Positions 1-11,630 of a DNA stretch of 64,000 nucleotides are shown here, in pieces; position 1 is the first letter of the stretch; each line of letters starts with the position of its first letter. The DNA lies in contig NC_063069.1 in the NCBI RefSeq assembly GCF_022605165.1, forward strand, positions 3,472,001 to 3,536,000, read 5' to 3'. Both the position numbers and the translations under genes were made by a program. The DNA comes from Purpureocillium takamizusanense. Its lineage: Eukaryota; Ascomycota; Sordariomycetes; Hypocreales; Ophiocordycipitaceae. Below the pieces are notes generated by a model. It was not told where the DNA came from, searched no databases, and saw only the letters and a program-made list of their open reading frames with translations.

Positions 1-1490
1 AGTTTGCGGGCGCTTGTGTATAATGCAGTAGCATATGCAGTACAGTAATAGTACCAGTACTCCATATACCACTTCGTACTTTGATGCAGGAGGAGCAGCC
101 GCAGCCAGAGCTGGAAAAGAAACGCACCCCAGGCTGCCCCCCGGACCAGGGGGAACGCGGTTGAGATGAAACCCCCGAAGTGCAGTACGTAATGACTGCG
201 TTGGGTGTTGGAGACAGCACGCGTGTCGAGGGGGAGCCTTAAGACAGCTTGTCCCCTTCTCCCAGTAGGCCGTTTTGGCGATGCCTATGTAGCGAAGTAG
301 GCATGGATCTCGAATTCGTCTCGTCACTTTCTCGTCTTACGTATTGGATACCTGGACCTCGACGATAGAAACAATGACGATGACCACCGCCCCCGCTGCC
401 ACGGCGGCAGCCCACCGTCGTTTGGCATCACGCGGCGTATAAGTCCACTGCCAACTACGAAGTACGTTAGAACCCTAGTCGCATGCCACCCACTCCCTCC
501 CCCCTTGCACCATCGCACACTGTTTCTCCAGCCTCATCACGCCTCATCTCTTCTCTTCTCCTCTCTTCTTAAAGGGGCTTCTGTTGCCCGAGCAAAGGAA
601 AGCAAGAACCCATGAGCACAAACAAGAACCAACAGCAAAGACATCCGTACTAAAGAGATCGTCACGAGGTCATCCATTCATTCCCCATCGTGCGTTCGTG
701 CGTGCCTCCTCATGCGCGCCAAGAAATCACCCGCCCCGTCTGTCGCCCCGAGATCGAAAAGCGCCCCGGCGGCGCTGCTGCCAAGCCGAGGCGGCGTGCG
801 AGCTGGATCCGCGGGCGGGCGTCCAGCCAGCCCAGCCCCAGCCCAGACGGACACGCCCGTGCTCTGTTGGTTCCAGATGCGCGAGACGACGCCCGTGCCA
901 AATGTCTCAGCCGCCCGCGGACCCGGCCAGCTGGGCGAGCGAGCAGCTCCCCCGACTGCATAGCACTCGTCCGAGGCGCTCCGTCACAGTTACACTACAC
1001 CGACATGATCCTCATGCCGACGCCAGACGCGCTCGCCGCCATGTGACCGGTTCGCAGGTTTCCATATTTCTGGATCTACTACGTACTTGTACTTGAAAGT
1101 ATTGACCCTAGGGTTGGGGCCGGCAGCTCATCGCCGGGTCCCGCCACCACCCCGTCGGTGAAAATCTTATCTTTATGCTTAAAATTACGGCGCGCCCTGA
1201 GGGAGCGCCGTTGTCCCAGACGCCCGTCCCGTACGAGGTCTGCGCTGCCTGGGGCGCTTGGTTCCTGCGGGGCCCCAACGGCTCGGTGGCCCTCCCATGT
1301 TCACCCCTCGGTACATACAAGCAACATGTCCCCAACTCCGTGACGCCGGTGCCATGCAGCCCATCAATCGGCTTGCACATACGAATATGCCCGCTGGGGC
1401 GCCCCATCTGCCGTCTTGGCGCTATCGCGAGCCAGGAGCCCAGCGTGCGGCGGATCGATCAAGAATGCCAGTCTTGTTCTCCTCCGCTGC
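1..1490. other. Gene-free left flank
   Basis: No open frame here resembles a known protein. Short frames at 584-1096 and 1108-1407 are arginine/proline-rich and look like products of high GC. A TACGAAGTAC motif lies at 456-465, one copy of a dispersed intergenic nonamer described in the findings. The right part should hold the 3' untranslated region of the eIF3l gene, which is transcribed leftwards. Confidence 0.6.
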
Positions 1491-3045
1491 TTAGTTGTAA
1501 GTGCGCGAGAGGTTGCGGAGGTACCAGTCGACGAGCTTGCGGCCGACCTTGGCCTCGGAGATGTGAATCAGGTCCTGGCCACATGTTAGCACCTCTCAAG
1601 TAAAGAGTCATATTAGGGGTACCTACACCCTGCAGAGCGTAGTCGAGGTCGCTGACGTTGACCAGCTCGCCGTCGAGCAGGCCCTGGTCCTGGTACCGCA
1701 GCTGCTTGGTGCGCTGCTTGGTGACGAGCAGCCACGATCGCAGCTCGTCGGGCTTGACCTCGAGGAAGCCGGCCAGCTTGCTGAGGTCCATGGTGGTGTA
1801 CAAGCGCAGGTACGACTTGATGGTAGGGCTCCACATGTTGGTCTTGACCTCGTCCATGAAGATGGCCAGGTGGTGCTCGACAGGATCGATGTTGGACTCG
1901 GGGTTCTCAAAGTCTGGGGGCACGGGGGAGATGAACTTGGGGCAGGCGGTGCGGAACAGCTCCTCAAAGATGGGCAGCGACTCGGGCCCGCCGCGCTGCA
2001 GCTTAAGCAGCTGATCGCCGTACTTTTCGCGGAGCGCGCTGTGGATGGTGTCGTCGAGGCGGGTGGGCTGGAAGGCGACGCAGATGGCGATGAGGGCGTA
2101 CATCTGCTCGTTCTTCTTGGTGATGGAGTCGTACTGGGGGTTCTTCTGGTACGTCTTGGTCCGTGAGATGTAAATGAGGATATGGCTAAACATCTTGATG
2201 GCGTCGGCGTAGCGGTGCATCATCATGTAGGAGAAGCCCAGGTAGTAGTAGGTGGTGAAGTGGGCGGCCACAACACGCGAGAGCATGCCCTTCTTGTTGA
2301 GGTCAATGTCGTCGAGCGTCTTGAGGGCAAGGCTGAAGTCGCCGAGCAGGCAGTGCACGCGCAGCAGGCCGATGATGGAGAAGTAGCCGAGCATGCTGTA
2401 CAAGGGCTTGGAGCCGTACTCGCCGGCGACGGCGGCGGATTCCTCGTTGCGGCGCATCGCGGCCAGCTGCTCCGTAATCTGCGACCGCTGGATGAGCGAG
2501 TAGAGCACGTTGAGAACGCTGTAGCAGCCCCAGGTGTTGGGGTTCTCCTTGAGGATCTGAATCTCCTCCTCGTTGGACGCCTGCCGTGCGATGCGCGACC
2601 GGTAGGAGCTGAACGAGTTGAACTGATAGATGAACTCATCGATGACGTCCCACGCCCAGAATCGCTAAGAAGCCCGGTTAGTTCAGGATTTGTCCCGCCA
2701 TGTCTGGCGCGTCTGCCGAGGAGACTGTTAACGCACCGAGGGAGGGTCAATGTCGACGGGGCCCTCCGAGTTGAGGATGAAGTGGAAAAGGCTGCAGTAC
2801 GAGTCGTAGCTCTGGAACTTGACCTCAAGAGGCGCGGAGAAGTCGAGGGGCTGGGCGGCCTGGACGAGGCGGGACTGAATATCGTCGGTCTGCTGGGCCA
2901 TGGTCAAGGAGTTGGTCTGGCTCAGCTCCTCGCCGTCCTCGTACTGGACGTGCTCCTTGTACTCGGCGACGAGGACCTCCTCCTCGACGTCGCTGTCATC
3001 GGCGGCGGCGCGGGCCGGGGCCACGCCGTTTTGGTACGTCGCCAT
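1491..3045 (-). CDS. eIF3l: Translation initiation factor eIF3 subunit l
   Basis: This encodes the eIF3l subunit of the cytoplasmic eIF3 complex, which joins the 40S ribosome during start-codon selection. The model has three exons, 3045-2737, 2664-1627 and 1574-1491, with introns of 72 nt (2736-2665) and 52 nt (1626-1575), all phase 0. The product is 476 residues, the usual family length. Recognisable parts are the acidic N-terminus, the helical core with FWAWDVIDEFIYQFNSFSSY, and the PCI-type C-terminal half around DLSKLAGFLEVKPDELRSWL. The last exon gives the family ending DLIHISEAKVGRKLVDWYLR, which fixes the final splice. The ATG at 3045 opens MATYQNG and is the only sensible start. It is divergent from the EFL1 GTPase across 752 bp. 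Retaining the last intron would change the frame and add an unrelated tail ending at 1459. Confidence 0.95.
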
Positions 3046-3797
3046 GATTGTTGATGGGAGCCTCGATCGTCTTGGTCCTCGTCCTCGGTCTCGTCTGTTG
3101 TCGTGGTCGAGCGAGGCGCGAGTGCGGAGCGAAGGGGCAGCAGCGGGCGACCGGAATTTTGCGCTTGTTGCTGAGGGGCGTCGTGATGCGGTGCCGCGCT
3201 GAATTTTCGTGCCTGCCATGCGTGGCTGTTAGGGCTTGTGGTGCGGATATGCGGCTAACGCGAAGATGGATGAGGCTAGACGCATAAAGATGCACGTATC
3301 GGGTGCCCGCGATGGCGGGGCACGGCCGTGGCGGGCGGAAAGCGGGGCAGCAGCCTCTCTCGGTCGCAAGCGCGAGCAAGCGAATGCCTTTTGAGCTGCA
3401 AGGCGGCTTCGGATCGCTTCAAATCGCTGTCGTGATTGGACCAGACGCCGGGCTCCTCTCAATCATTCTGAGCAATTCTGACGCCTGAGTCACCGTTCCT
3501 CGTCTAGCCGCGCTTGCGGTGGAGCGACTGGGCAGCCAAGCAAGCACTGGAGCAACACCATAAGCGGTTGACTGGCGATGAACTGGCCCAGCTAGACGTC
3601 ATTCTGTCCAAACCGCCGCTAAAAAAAAGCATCCTTCGAGCTTCTTTATCTACCTCAGGTTCTGCAGCAGCAATAGCAGGTTCTTGAACGTCCTCACAAA
3701 TTTCCCAATCATCAAGGGAGCCCATGCCTCGGTGACGGGACGACGTCTTTCCTCGCCCAGTCTGCCCGCTCTGCTGCCAGAGCTGCATCCACCCGCC
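3046..3797. promoter_or_regulatory. Shared divergent promoter of eIF3l and EFL1
   Basis: These 752 bp separate the start codons of two divergently transcribed genes, so they must hold both promoters and both 5' untranslated regions. GCGATGA at 3575-3581 resembles the core of the PAC motif of ribosome-biogenesis promoters, and an A-tract lies near 3620. Both matches are weak. No convincing TATA box is seen, as expected for housekeeping genes. Confidence 0.6.
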
Positions 3798-6700
3798 ATG
3801 CCTGTCGTCAACCCCGAGAAGCTGGCAAGCCTCCAGAGGCAGTCCGACGACATACGAAATGTAGGCCCGGCTCCCCGTCCTTCAGGCCAGACGCCCGCTA
3901 ACCTGTCTAGATTTGCATCCTCGCTCATGTCGACCATGGCAAAACGTCGCTTACCGACGCCCTGCTCGCCACCAATGGCATCATCTCGCCCAAGCTGGCC
4001 GGCAAGATTCGCTACCTGGACTCGCGCCCCGATGAGCAGACCCGGGGCATCACCATGGAGTCCTCAGCCATCTCGCTTTACTTTTCCATGCTTCGCAGAT
4101 CCACCCCAGACGCCACTCCGGAACCCAAGGAGTACCTCATCAATCTCATCGACTCGCCCGGCCACATCGACTTTAGCAGCGAGGTCTCCACCGCCTCAAG
4201 GCTGTGTGACGGCGCAGTCGTGCTTGTCGATGCTGTAGAAGGCGTCTGCAGCCAGACGGTCACCGTGCTGCGGCAGACGTGGACAGAGAAGCTGAAGCCC
4301 CTCCTGGTCATCAACAAGATCGACCGCCTCGTCACCGAGCTCAAGATGACGCCTTCCGAGGCCTACGTGCACCTCAACAAGCTCCTCGAGCAGGTTAACG
4401 CCGTCCTCGGTAGCTTCTTCCAGGGCGAGCGAATGGAGGAGGACCTCAATTGGAGAGAGCGGATGGAGGAGCGCGTCTCCGCCGCCGCCGCCGCCGCCGC
4501 CGCCAAGGCATCCGCCGATGACCTAGTCGACGATGCTGGTGAGCTGCAGTTCGAGGAGCGCGACGACGAGGACATTTACTTTGCGCCCGAGCGGAATAAC
4601 GTCATCTTCAGCAGCGCCATCGACGGCTGGGCCTTTACGTGCCGCCAGTTTGCGAGTCTGTACGAGAAGAAGCTCGGCATCAAGCGAGGCACCATGGAAA
4701 AGGTTCTATGGGGCAGTTTCTACCTCGATCCTAAGACGAAAAAAGTACTGGGTCCCAAACATCTCAAGGGCCGCAACCTCAAGCCCATGTTCGTGCAGCT
4801 GGTTCTCGAGCCCGTATGGACCGTATACCAAGCGACGTGCGGAGGCGACAACGGCAAAGGCGATCCCGCACTGCTGGAAAAGGTGACAAAGTCTTTGGGC
4901 CTCACCATCCCGCCACACATCATCAGGGCCCGGGACCCGCGCCTGCTTCTGACCACCGTCTTCGCGTCTTGGCTCCCACTGTCAACGGCGCTTTTGGTTT
5001 CCGTCATCGAGTCCCTGCCGTCCCCGCCTGCCGCACAGGCCGAGCGGCTGCCAGAGATGCTAGACAACTCTCCAGGTTCCGAAGCCATTGACCCGACCAT
5101 TAAGGAGGCCATGGTCTCCTTCAAGCACGGCACGTCAGACCCTGTGGTGGCATACGTGAGCAAGATGGTATCTATCCCGGAGAGCGAGCTTCCCGAGAAC
5201 AGGAGAAAGACTACTGGACAGATGACGGGCGAGGAGGCGCGAGAGCTGGCGAGGCAGAAGCGCGCAGAGGCCGCGCGCGCCCAGGCCTCCCGGGAGGCGA
5301 ATGAGGTTGGCAGCCTCACCGACGCCCTGGGGTCTGCCAGCATTGGAGACACTACGCAGGAGACGGAAGAGAAAAAGGTCGACCCGGAACACCTCATCGG
5401 CTTTGCCAGAACCTACTCGGGGACCCTGACGGTCGGAGACACGCTCTACGTTATCCCACCCAAATGGTCGCCGGCAGATCCCACCGCCGACCCGAAGCCA
5501 CAAGAGATTAAAGTCACGGCGTTATACATGCTCATGGGGCGGAACCTGGAGGCTCTCGAGTCCGTTCCGGCCGGAGTTGTGTTTGGCATCGGCGGCTTGG
5601 AGGGTAAGATTCTCAAGTCAGGCACCCTATGCAGCCGAATTAACGGTGCCGTGAACCTGGCGGGCGTCAGCATGCTTGGCCAGCCCATCGTGCGGGTGGC
5701 ACTTGAACCCGTTAACCCAGCGGATCTGGACAAGATGATCCATGGTCTGCACCTTCTGGTTCAGAGCGATCCCTGTGCCGAGTACGAGCAGTTTTCCAGC
5801 GGCGAGCACGTCCTCCTGACGGCTGGCGAGCTTCACCTCGAGCGGTGTCTGCTCGACCTCAAGGAGCGCTTCGCCCATTGCGATATCCAGGCCGGCGCGC
5901 CAATTGTGCCCTATCGGGAGACGATTGTGCGCGCGGAGGAAATGCGGCCGCCGGTGAACAAGGACCTGGGACGCGGCGTGGTGGTAGGCACGACGAGCTC
6001 AAAGCAGGTCACCCTGACGGTTCAGGTCCGGCCGCTACCTGCCAACGTGACCGACTTTCTCCTCAAGAATGGCGACTCGATCAAGCGGCTGTACGCCGAG
6101 AGGCGCTCCGCAGATGAGGAGCAGGAGGGAGACGCCGAAGCGAAGGTGGTGGCGGACACGACAGTGACAGCCAGCACCACCCTGTCGGCCGAAGAGTTGA
6201 AGCAGCAGCTGCGGCAACAGCTGGAGGCTGGCAAGGGACGGGAAATTTGGAAGAACCGGATTGATCAGATTGCCGCGTTCGGCCCCCGGCGAACAGGCCC
6301 CAACCTGCTCATCGACGCGACCAAGGACGGCGTGCTTGACCTCGTGTTTGGCACTAAGACGATCGACACAACGGCTCCGCGGGCGGGAGAATCATTGCAC
6401 CCCTGCCACCTAGCCGACAAGATCACCTACGCCTTCCAGCTGGCTACGGCGCAAGGGCCGCTCTGCCACGAGCCCATGCAAGGAGTTGCTATTTTCGTCG
6501 AGGAAGTCGCGCTGCACCTGTCCGAGGACGACTCGTCTGCGCGCGACAAGCTGGGCCGACTCACGGGCGAGGTCATCAAATCTATGCAATCGTCTGTGCG
6601 CGCGGGATTCCTGGACTGGTCGCCGCGGCTGATGCTGGCCATGTACACGGTGGAGATCCAGGCGTCGACCGAGGTGCTGGGGCGTGTATACGACGTGCTC

Positions 6701-7051
6701 ACGCGGCGACGGGGGCGGGTAGTGGCGGAGATCATGAAGGAGGGGACGCCCTTCTTCACGATCCAGGCGCTGCTGCCCGTGGCCGAGAGCTTCGGGTTCG
6801 CAGACGAGATGCGCAAGCGGACGAGCGGCGCCGCGCAGCCGCAGCTCATCTTTGCGGGCTTCGAGATTCTGGACGAGGATCCCTTCTGGGTGCCCTTCAC
6901 CGAGGACGACCTCGAGGACCTAGGCGAGCTGGCGGACCGCGAAAATGTGGCCAAGCGCTACATGGACGGCGTGCGGCGCAAGAAGGGCCTTCTCATCGAG
7001 GGACGACACGTGGCGACGGATGCGGAGAAGCAGAAGACGCTGAAGCGGTAG
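3798..7051 (+). CDS. RIA1: Elongation-factor-like GTPase EFL1/Ria1 (60S ribosome maturation)
   Basis: This is an EF-2-like GTPase that, with the SBDS protein, releases the anti-association factor eIF6 (Tif6) from nascent 60S subunits in the cytoplasm. Exon 1 is 3798-3860 (21 codons); a 50 nt intron (3861-3910) is followed by exon 2, 3911-7051. The product is 1067 residues, near the usual length for EFL1 and longer than EF-2. The G domain opens exon 2 with AHVDHGKTSL, then DEQTRGITMESSA, the G3 box DSPGH and the G4 box NKID. The family-specific insertion after the G domain includes a run of eight alanines from GCC repeats near 4480-4505. The C-terminal EF-G domains IV and V carry GRVYDVLTRRRGRV. 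The ATG at 3798 is chosen because it splices directly onto the G1 box. Confidence in EFL1 over EF-2 rests on length, the insertion and the P-loop context. Confidence 0.94.
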
Positions 7052-9256
7052 GACGTTCGTCCAAGGCTCGCAGCGCGACTGGCTGGCCCATGTCTCCCCG
7101 CTCGTTTGTTGTACGTCTGTCAGAGGCATTGGTCGCGTCAACGTCGGTTGGCTGAGGTCATGTTGGCGCCTATACGTGAAGCGTTGAAGCCGTCTCTCGC
7201 CACGCGAGCGATGCCTGCCTAGCATCGCCGCTGTGCAACATCTGATGCAAGGGGTCGTCGTTAACGTCGCGTTTCCCCGGCTTTCTCTCTAATAAGCAGC
7301 TTCTCACGACCAAGCCACACTGAGGGGACAGAAGCCCACACGAATAATGGATGTGGGGGAAGTCGCCGACTGCGGCAAGGCGGCGGCGCCGCAAAGTCAA
7401 ACACGCGAGACCCGAGCGCTAAAAAAGCAAGCTGGCCCAACCCAGGCTCAGCCAACCCGCGCAGTCGCCCCTGTGGATGGAGCTAGATCAATTGGTCGAC
7501 TCGTTCCCGTCGTCGCGCTCCAACAACAGCAGCAGCAGCACCCCGCCCCGAGCACTGTCGGCCTGCTGTTGTTCTGTGGAAACTGGGGACGAGGGTCCAT
7601 TTGCCCTGTCGGGCTAGACGGACCGATCCAGCAGATTCGAGGCCCTCCCCCGCACGTTTAAGCGGTGCCTCAAGGAAGGGAAACGTGGGGAGCCAACGCG
7701 CAATCTGATTTCGAGAAAGAGGGGTTGGGCCAACTCTGTTGTCTCTGGTGGCTAGTGTGGCGACTTTGTGCCGATGATGGACTTGTCTTGCAGGCATTCG
7801 CGAGCATTACGCTTAGGAGACTGGTCTACTGTACGTACGAAGTAGTAACATAGTTGGTGAGTGAGTTGGTAGGAAATTCCAGGCCTGGACTTGAGTGATC
7901 GGCGGGCGGGCCACGTTTGCTCGACATGTGGTGTCTCGAGGACGTTCTATCTTTTTCCTTTTTTCCCCCTTTAGCGAGTGAGTGAGTGAGTGAGCCGCAG
8001 CCCGCTCTGCGTTGTTTTTGGTGTAAGACAACAACGCCTCTGGTGCCCAGCCGCTGCAATCTTGGGTCTCTCGCGCCCGTCCTATACGTGCCTGAATTAA
8101 GGACTCACTCTCGCTACTGCTTTTCCCACCACCTACTACGCGCTTCCAAACGTACCTCCCCTAATCGCCTGGGCCGTCAACGTCTTCGTGCTGCGCCGCC
8201 TGTGGCGCCGCCTCTGTCTCGTCGCCGCGCGCCTCGCGCTTGGAAAGTACGCAGCTTCATTCAAGTCGCCGTAAGAAAGGGAGGGGGGGGGAGGGGGCCT
8301 GCGTCAAGCAGCGACGTGAAACGAAAGGAAGGGAAGCTCATCAGGTCAAAGCTGGGGGGGGGCTAATGTAAAGGAAGGGCTTTGGGGTGTTGTTTCTCGC
8401 CACGCCCGCAAAAAAAAAAACAAGAAAAGGAAGACAAAGGGCGACCACCAAAAAAGGTAGAAGTGACGAAGTCGTGCCGCGCCAACAAAGGTCTGTTCGC
8501 TGTTTGCCTCGTTACCCTCTCTCTCCTCTCCTCCCCCCCGTCCCCGCGTGGCGTTTCTCTCGGTGCTGCATTCCAACTCCCGGCTCGCGCCACCGCCACC
8601 CGCACCCGTACCCGTACCCGCTGATGGCTGCTGGCCCGCTCGCTCGCACGCTTGCGACTCCCCCTCTTGTTTCTGTTGCGAGAGAGCAGCAGCAACAGCA
8701 GCGGCAAAGGGCCAAGTCAGTGGCTCTGCGTACGGGCTCAGGTACCTACTGCGATGGGAACCGTTTCCCCGGTAGCGCCAACACCCCCCCCGGGCGAGTT
8801 TAGGTTTGTTCCGTGTGGCGGGTGGTCTTGGTGGGTTCCCATATAGGGAGGGACCCAGCAGGTTGCTGAGTGAGACACAGCGGGCTGCTGCTACGTAGTT
8901 CGTTCGGCTGTCTTCCAGTGTGGTGCCAAGAAAGGTTGATTTGATGGGGGGAGGAGAAAAAAACAAGAAAAGTAAAGAACAAGTTCTTCTTCTCTTGCCC
9001 GGAGAGAAAAGAAAGAAAAGAAAAAGGGCCTTGCTTACTAGCCTTGGGCTATCAGTGATTCCCAGCTGCCATGGCTACATACCCACTAACTCCCCAGTCC
9101 CTAGTTTTTTTGGTTGCGTTGGGCTACCTTTGTACTCGTAGTAAAACAGGAGGAAGGACAAGGGCTGCATACAACAAGAAGAAGGAGGGACTGGAGCCTT
9201 GGTCGCGTGCTTTCTTCTGCCCGTCACTTGTCAAGTCGCCCTGGAAACATCCCGCT

Positions 9257-9328
9257 GGGGGGAGGAGGGGGAGGGGGATGTGGGGGAGAGTGGAGGGAGG
9301 GAGGGAGGGAGGGAGAGAGGGAGGGGCG
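9257..9328 (+). repeat. GGGA-rich tract, G-quadruplex-prone
   Basis: A plus-strand run of GGGA units, including at least four consecutive copies from about 9294 to 9314 and several neighbouring GGGG runs. Four closely spaced G3+ runs meet the sequence rule for an intramolecular G-quadruplex. It lies 750-820 bp upstream of the rhodopsin-like gene. Confidence 0.7.
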
Positions 9329-9500
9329 GAAAAGAGAAAAAAAAAATTGATGAATGACAAGACGTGCAACATGAGGCACGAGAGCGGCGGCAGCGGCGGC
9401 GCTACCGGTGGTGTGGTTGTGCAGCCTGGTTGGTGGGTGGGTGGTGGTTGCTTGGTGAGGCAGAACGAGGATGAAAGAAAGAATCAAGTGCCGACGACCA

Positions 9501-9530
9501 GGATGGGATGGGATGGGATGGGACGGGGGC
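9501..9530 (+). repeat. (GGGAT)n tandem repeat
   Basis: Pentanucleotide repeat with four GGGAT-type units followed by GGGAC and a G5 run. It is the second G-quadruplex-prone element within 250 bp and lies about 550 bp upstream of the next gene. Confidence 0.75.
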
Positions 9531-10076
9531 CAGGGGCGGGAGCCAGGGTGGGCGACCCCAGCGGCGGCGGCGGCTTGGTGGTTGGTGTAAGTAATAAGTG
9601 TTCCACTTGCCGTGTACGAGGCTTCACGCTCCCGCCTTGAATTCGATAGTCCAGTTCCTCCACCTCCCATGGTTCCATCGTATTTCTCTTCTCTCCTCCT
9701 CCCTCTCGCTTGCTCTCTGTCCTTCCTTCTCTTGTAACCTTGAATCTTTGTTCGTTTCACTTTCTGCTCTTCGCAGACACTCCTTCCTGTTGAGAGGCAT
9801 CGTCCATTGCCTTGCTCTAGTACGACACCCACGATTGCGGTGCGCATAAGACTCACCAACCGTATATTCATTCACTTGAGGCAGCGAGTGCTTCTTTGCT
9901 CCGGAACAGCTCTTGCGCAGATTACGCCCGCCGATCACGTCTTTGACACGTGCGGCCTGAGACGGCCCTTGTGCGTCGTGTCATCGCCCTTCATCGAGCG
10001 CCTTGGTGGACAATCTCTGCCGCCGAAAACCCACCAACCCAAGAGTCGCCCCAAGCCAGTGGATGCGCCAGGTGTC

Positions 10077-11499
10077 ATGAGCGCGGCCCCGGGCTTCGCC
10101 GCGGAAGCCTTCGCCCTGCTGGGCTTGGGCCTGGCAGGCACGGCGCTGCGGGTTGGGGCCCGCGTCTGGGCTGCTACTGACTGCCGGAGATGGAATTCCC
10201 TACTAGTCGACGACTGGCTGGCGGTGATGGCTTCGGTATGTGTCATCGTTTGGGCGAAATGGATCCCCTGTGGACTGCCTGTTTTCCTCAGACTTAGAAT
10301 GGCTGCCGACTGACTCTCAATGACAAGACGCTATATATCGCCGACACATGTCTCGCATATGTAAGCCAGAGCGCGGCGCGTGGCCTGACCAACAGCTTCA
10401 TGTCTGAGCATGGCACCCCGGAAGCGTCTGGTGAGAGGGATGCTAGGTATGGCGTCTGTCGGACGACAGTGGCCGATATGCTGACTGTCATGGCAGGATC
10501 CTGGGGTCCAAACTTTACTTGGCCAGCTGGGTTACTTACTCTCTCGTCACATGGACTCTCAAGGCCGCCGTGTGCACCCTCTTCCTGCGCCTCGCCAACA
10601 ACCACCATCGCGGATACCGCACCCCCGTCTTCATCGGCCTCGGCGTCCTGGGAAGCACATTTCTCGCCGCCACGCTGAGCCTCTTGCTCAGCTGCCGGCC
10701 GCTTCCGCGCATGTGGCAGGCCGACGAGCCGTCTGCCCCGGAGCCCGCATGCCGGCCAGCCAGCTCGCCGGTGGTGGTGGGGACTTACGCGAGCTTCGGC
10801 ATCGCCGCGTACGTGTACCTGGCAGCCCTGCCGGTGCCCATGCTGGCCAAGTCGGTGCTCCCAGCATGGCAGCGGGCGCTGACAACGACACTCGTGGTCT
10901 GTGGGCTGGTGGCGGCGGCGGCGGCGGCTTTGCGTGCCGAGGCAGTCTCTGTACGTTCGTTCTTTCGCTCTTTGGTCCTTGTTGCTCAAACGCTGACGGG
11001 TTACGGGTCCCAGTCTCAACACGACGCGCGGCTTTCGCGGCAGTGGGCGCTGCGAGAGGAATTCATTGCACTGCTGACCGTCAACCTCGCCTGCATTGTC
11101 CCGACAGTAATCCAACACGTCGTCGTACCCCTGAATCACCACCAACAGCGGCAGAACACGCACAGGCAGTGGGCGCTGCAGAGCCATCTTGCCGGCAAAG
11201 TCGCCTCCCGGGAGGCCTGCACCGACGATGAGAGTCAGACAACCTGTATCGGCACAGTCTACGTCATCGATGTGAGCGAAAAGGTCGAGACAGAGGTCGA
11301 GGAAGTCGCCGCCCTGGAGGAGAGCGAGCCCCAGATACAGCGGCGGGTCGAGGTGTGTGTCGTGGCGGAGCAGGACGGGCCCGAGGCCACGAGCGGCAAC
11401 TACACGGGCGTCTGGACTGGATCCAAAGGCAGGGTACTGCAAACGAGGAGCAAGTTCTTTGGAGACCATATCCACCAAAGGGCATATGTGCGCATGTAA
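10077..11499 (+). CDS. Pth11-like fungal rhodopsin-domain integral membrane protein
   Basis: A membrane protein of the large fungal family with an extracellular-facing seven-helix rhodopsin-like domain; some members act in surface sensing, but the ligand here is unknown. The model has exons 10077-10235, 10298-10446, 10497-10950 and 11014-11499 and 415 residues. Family marks are the DDWLAVMA block after helix 1, a helix with LGSKLYLASWVTYSLVTWTLK, SCRPLPRMW with its conserved Cys, and the helix containing ALPVPMLAKSVLP. The 160-residue C-terminal tail is hydrophilic and acidic (EKVETEVEEVAALEE). Intron 3 is 63 nt and free of stops, so its retention would only insert 21 residues; its GTACGT donor, CTGAC branch and CAG acceptor argue that it is real. 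The ATG at 10077 is preferred over the in-frame 9807 ATG. It converges on the CorA-like gene with 131 bp between stops. Confidence 0.8.
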
Positions 11500-11630
11500 G
11501 AGCCATACATGTCTGGATATATAAATGGAAGCGCGTCGGTCAGCTTTCCAGCGATACGGTACCGCGTTGGGGCGATGGCAAACATCAGCAGATGGTATGG
11601 CTCGCTCAACCTCAACAGGACTGCAAAGGG

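Larger units (their letters stand above)
7052..10076. other. 3 kb gene-free spacer rich in G and purine tracts
   Basis: No frame has recognisable homology, and the longer ones (8346-8966 and 9224-9871, minus strand) are low-complexity Gly/Arg/Pro translations. The stretch holds a (GAGT)n run near 7976-7994, homopurine blocks around 8280-8360 and 8935-9030, and two dense G-tract arrays at 9257-9328 and 9501-9530. A TACGAAGTA motif is at 7836-7844. The right end should be the leader and promoter of the rhodopsin-like gene; an upstream ATG at 9807 is in frame with that gene but precedes a long polar stretch unlike the family. Confidence 0.6.

Noticed and set aside
2182..3054. 290-residue plus-strand open frame over eIF3l
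   Set aside because: Val/Leu/Gly-rich mirror of the conserved eIF3l coding strand; no independent support.
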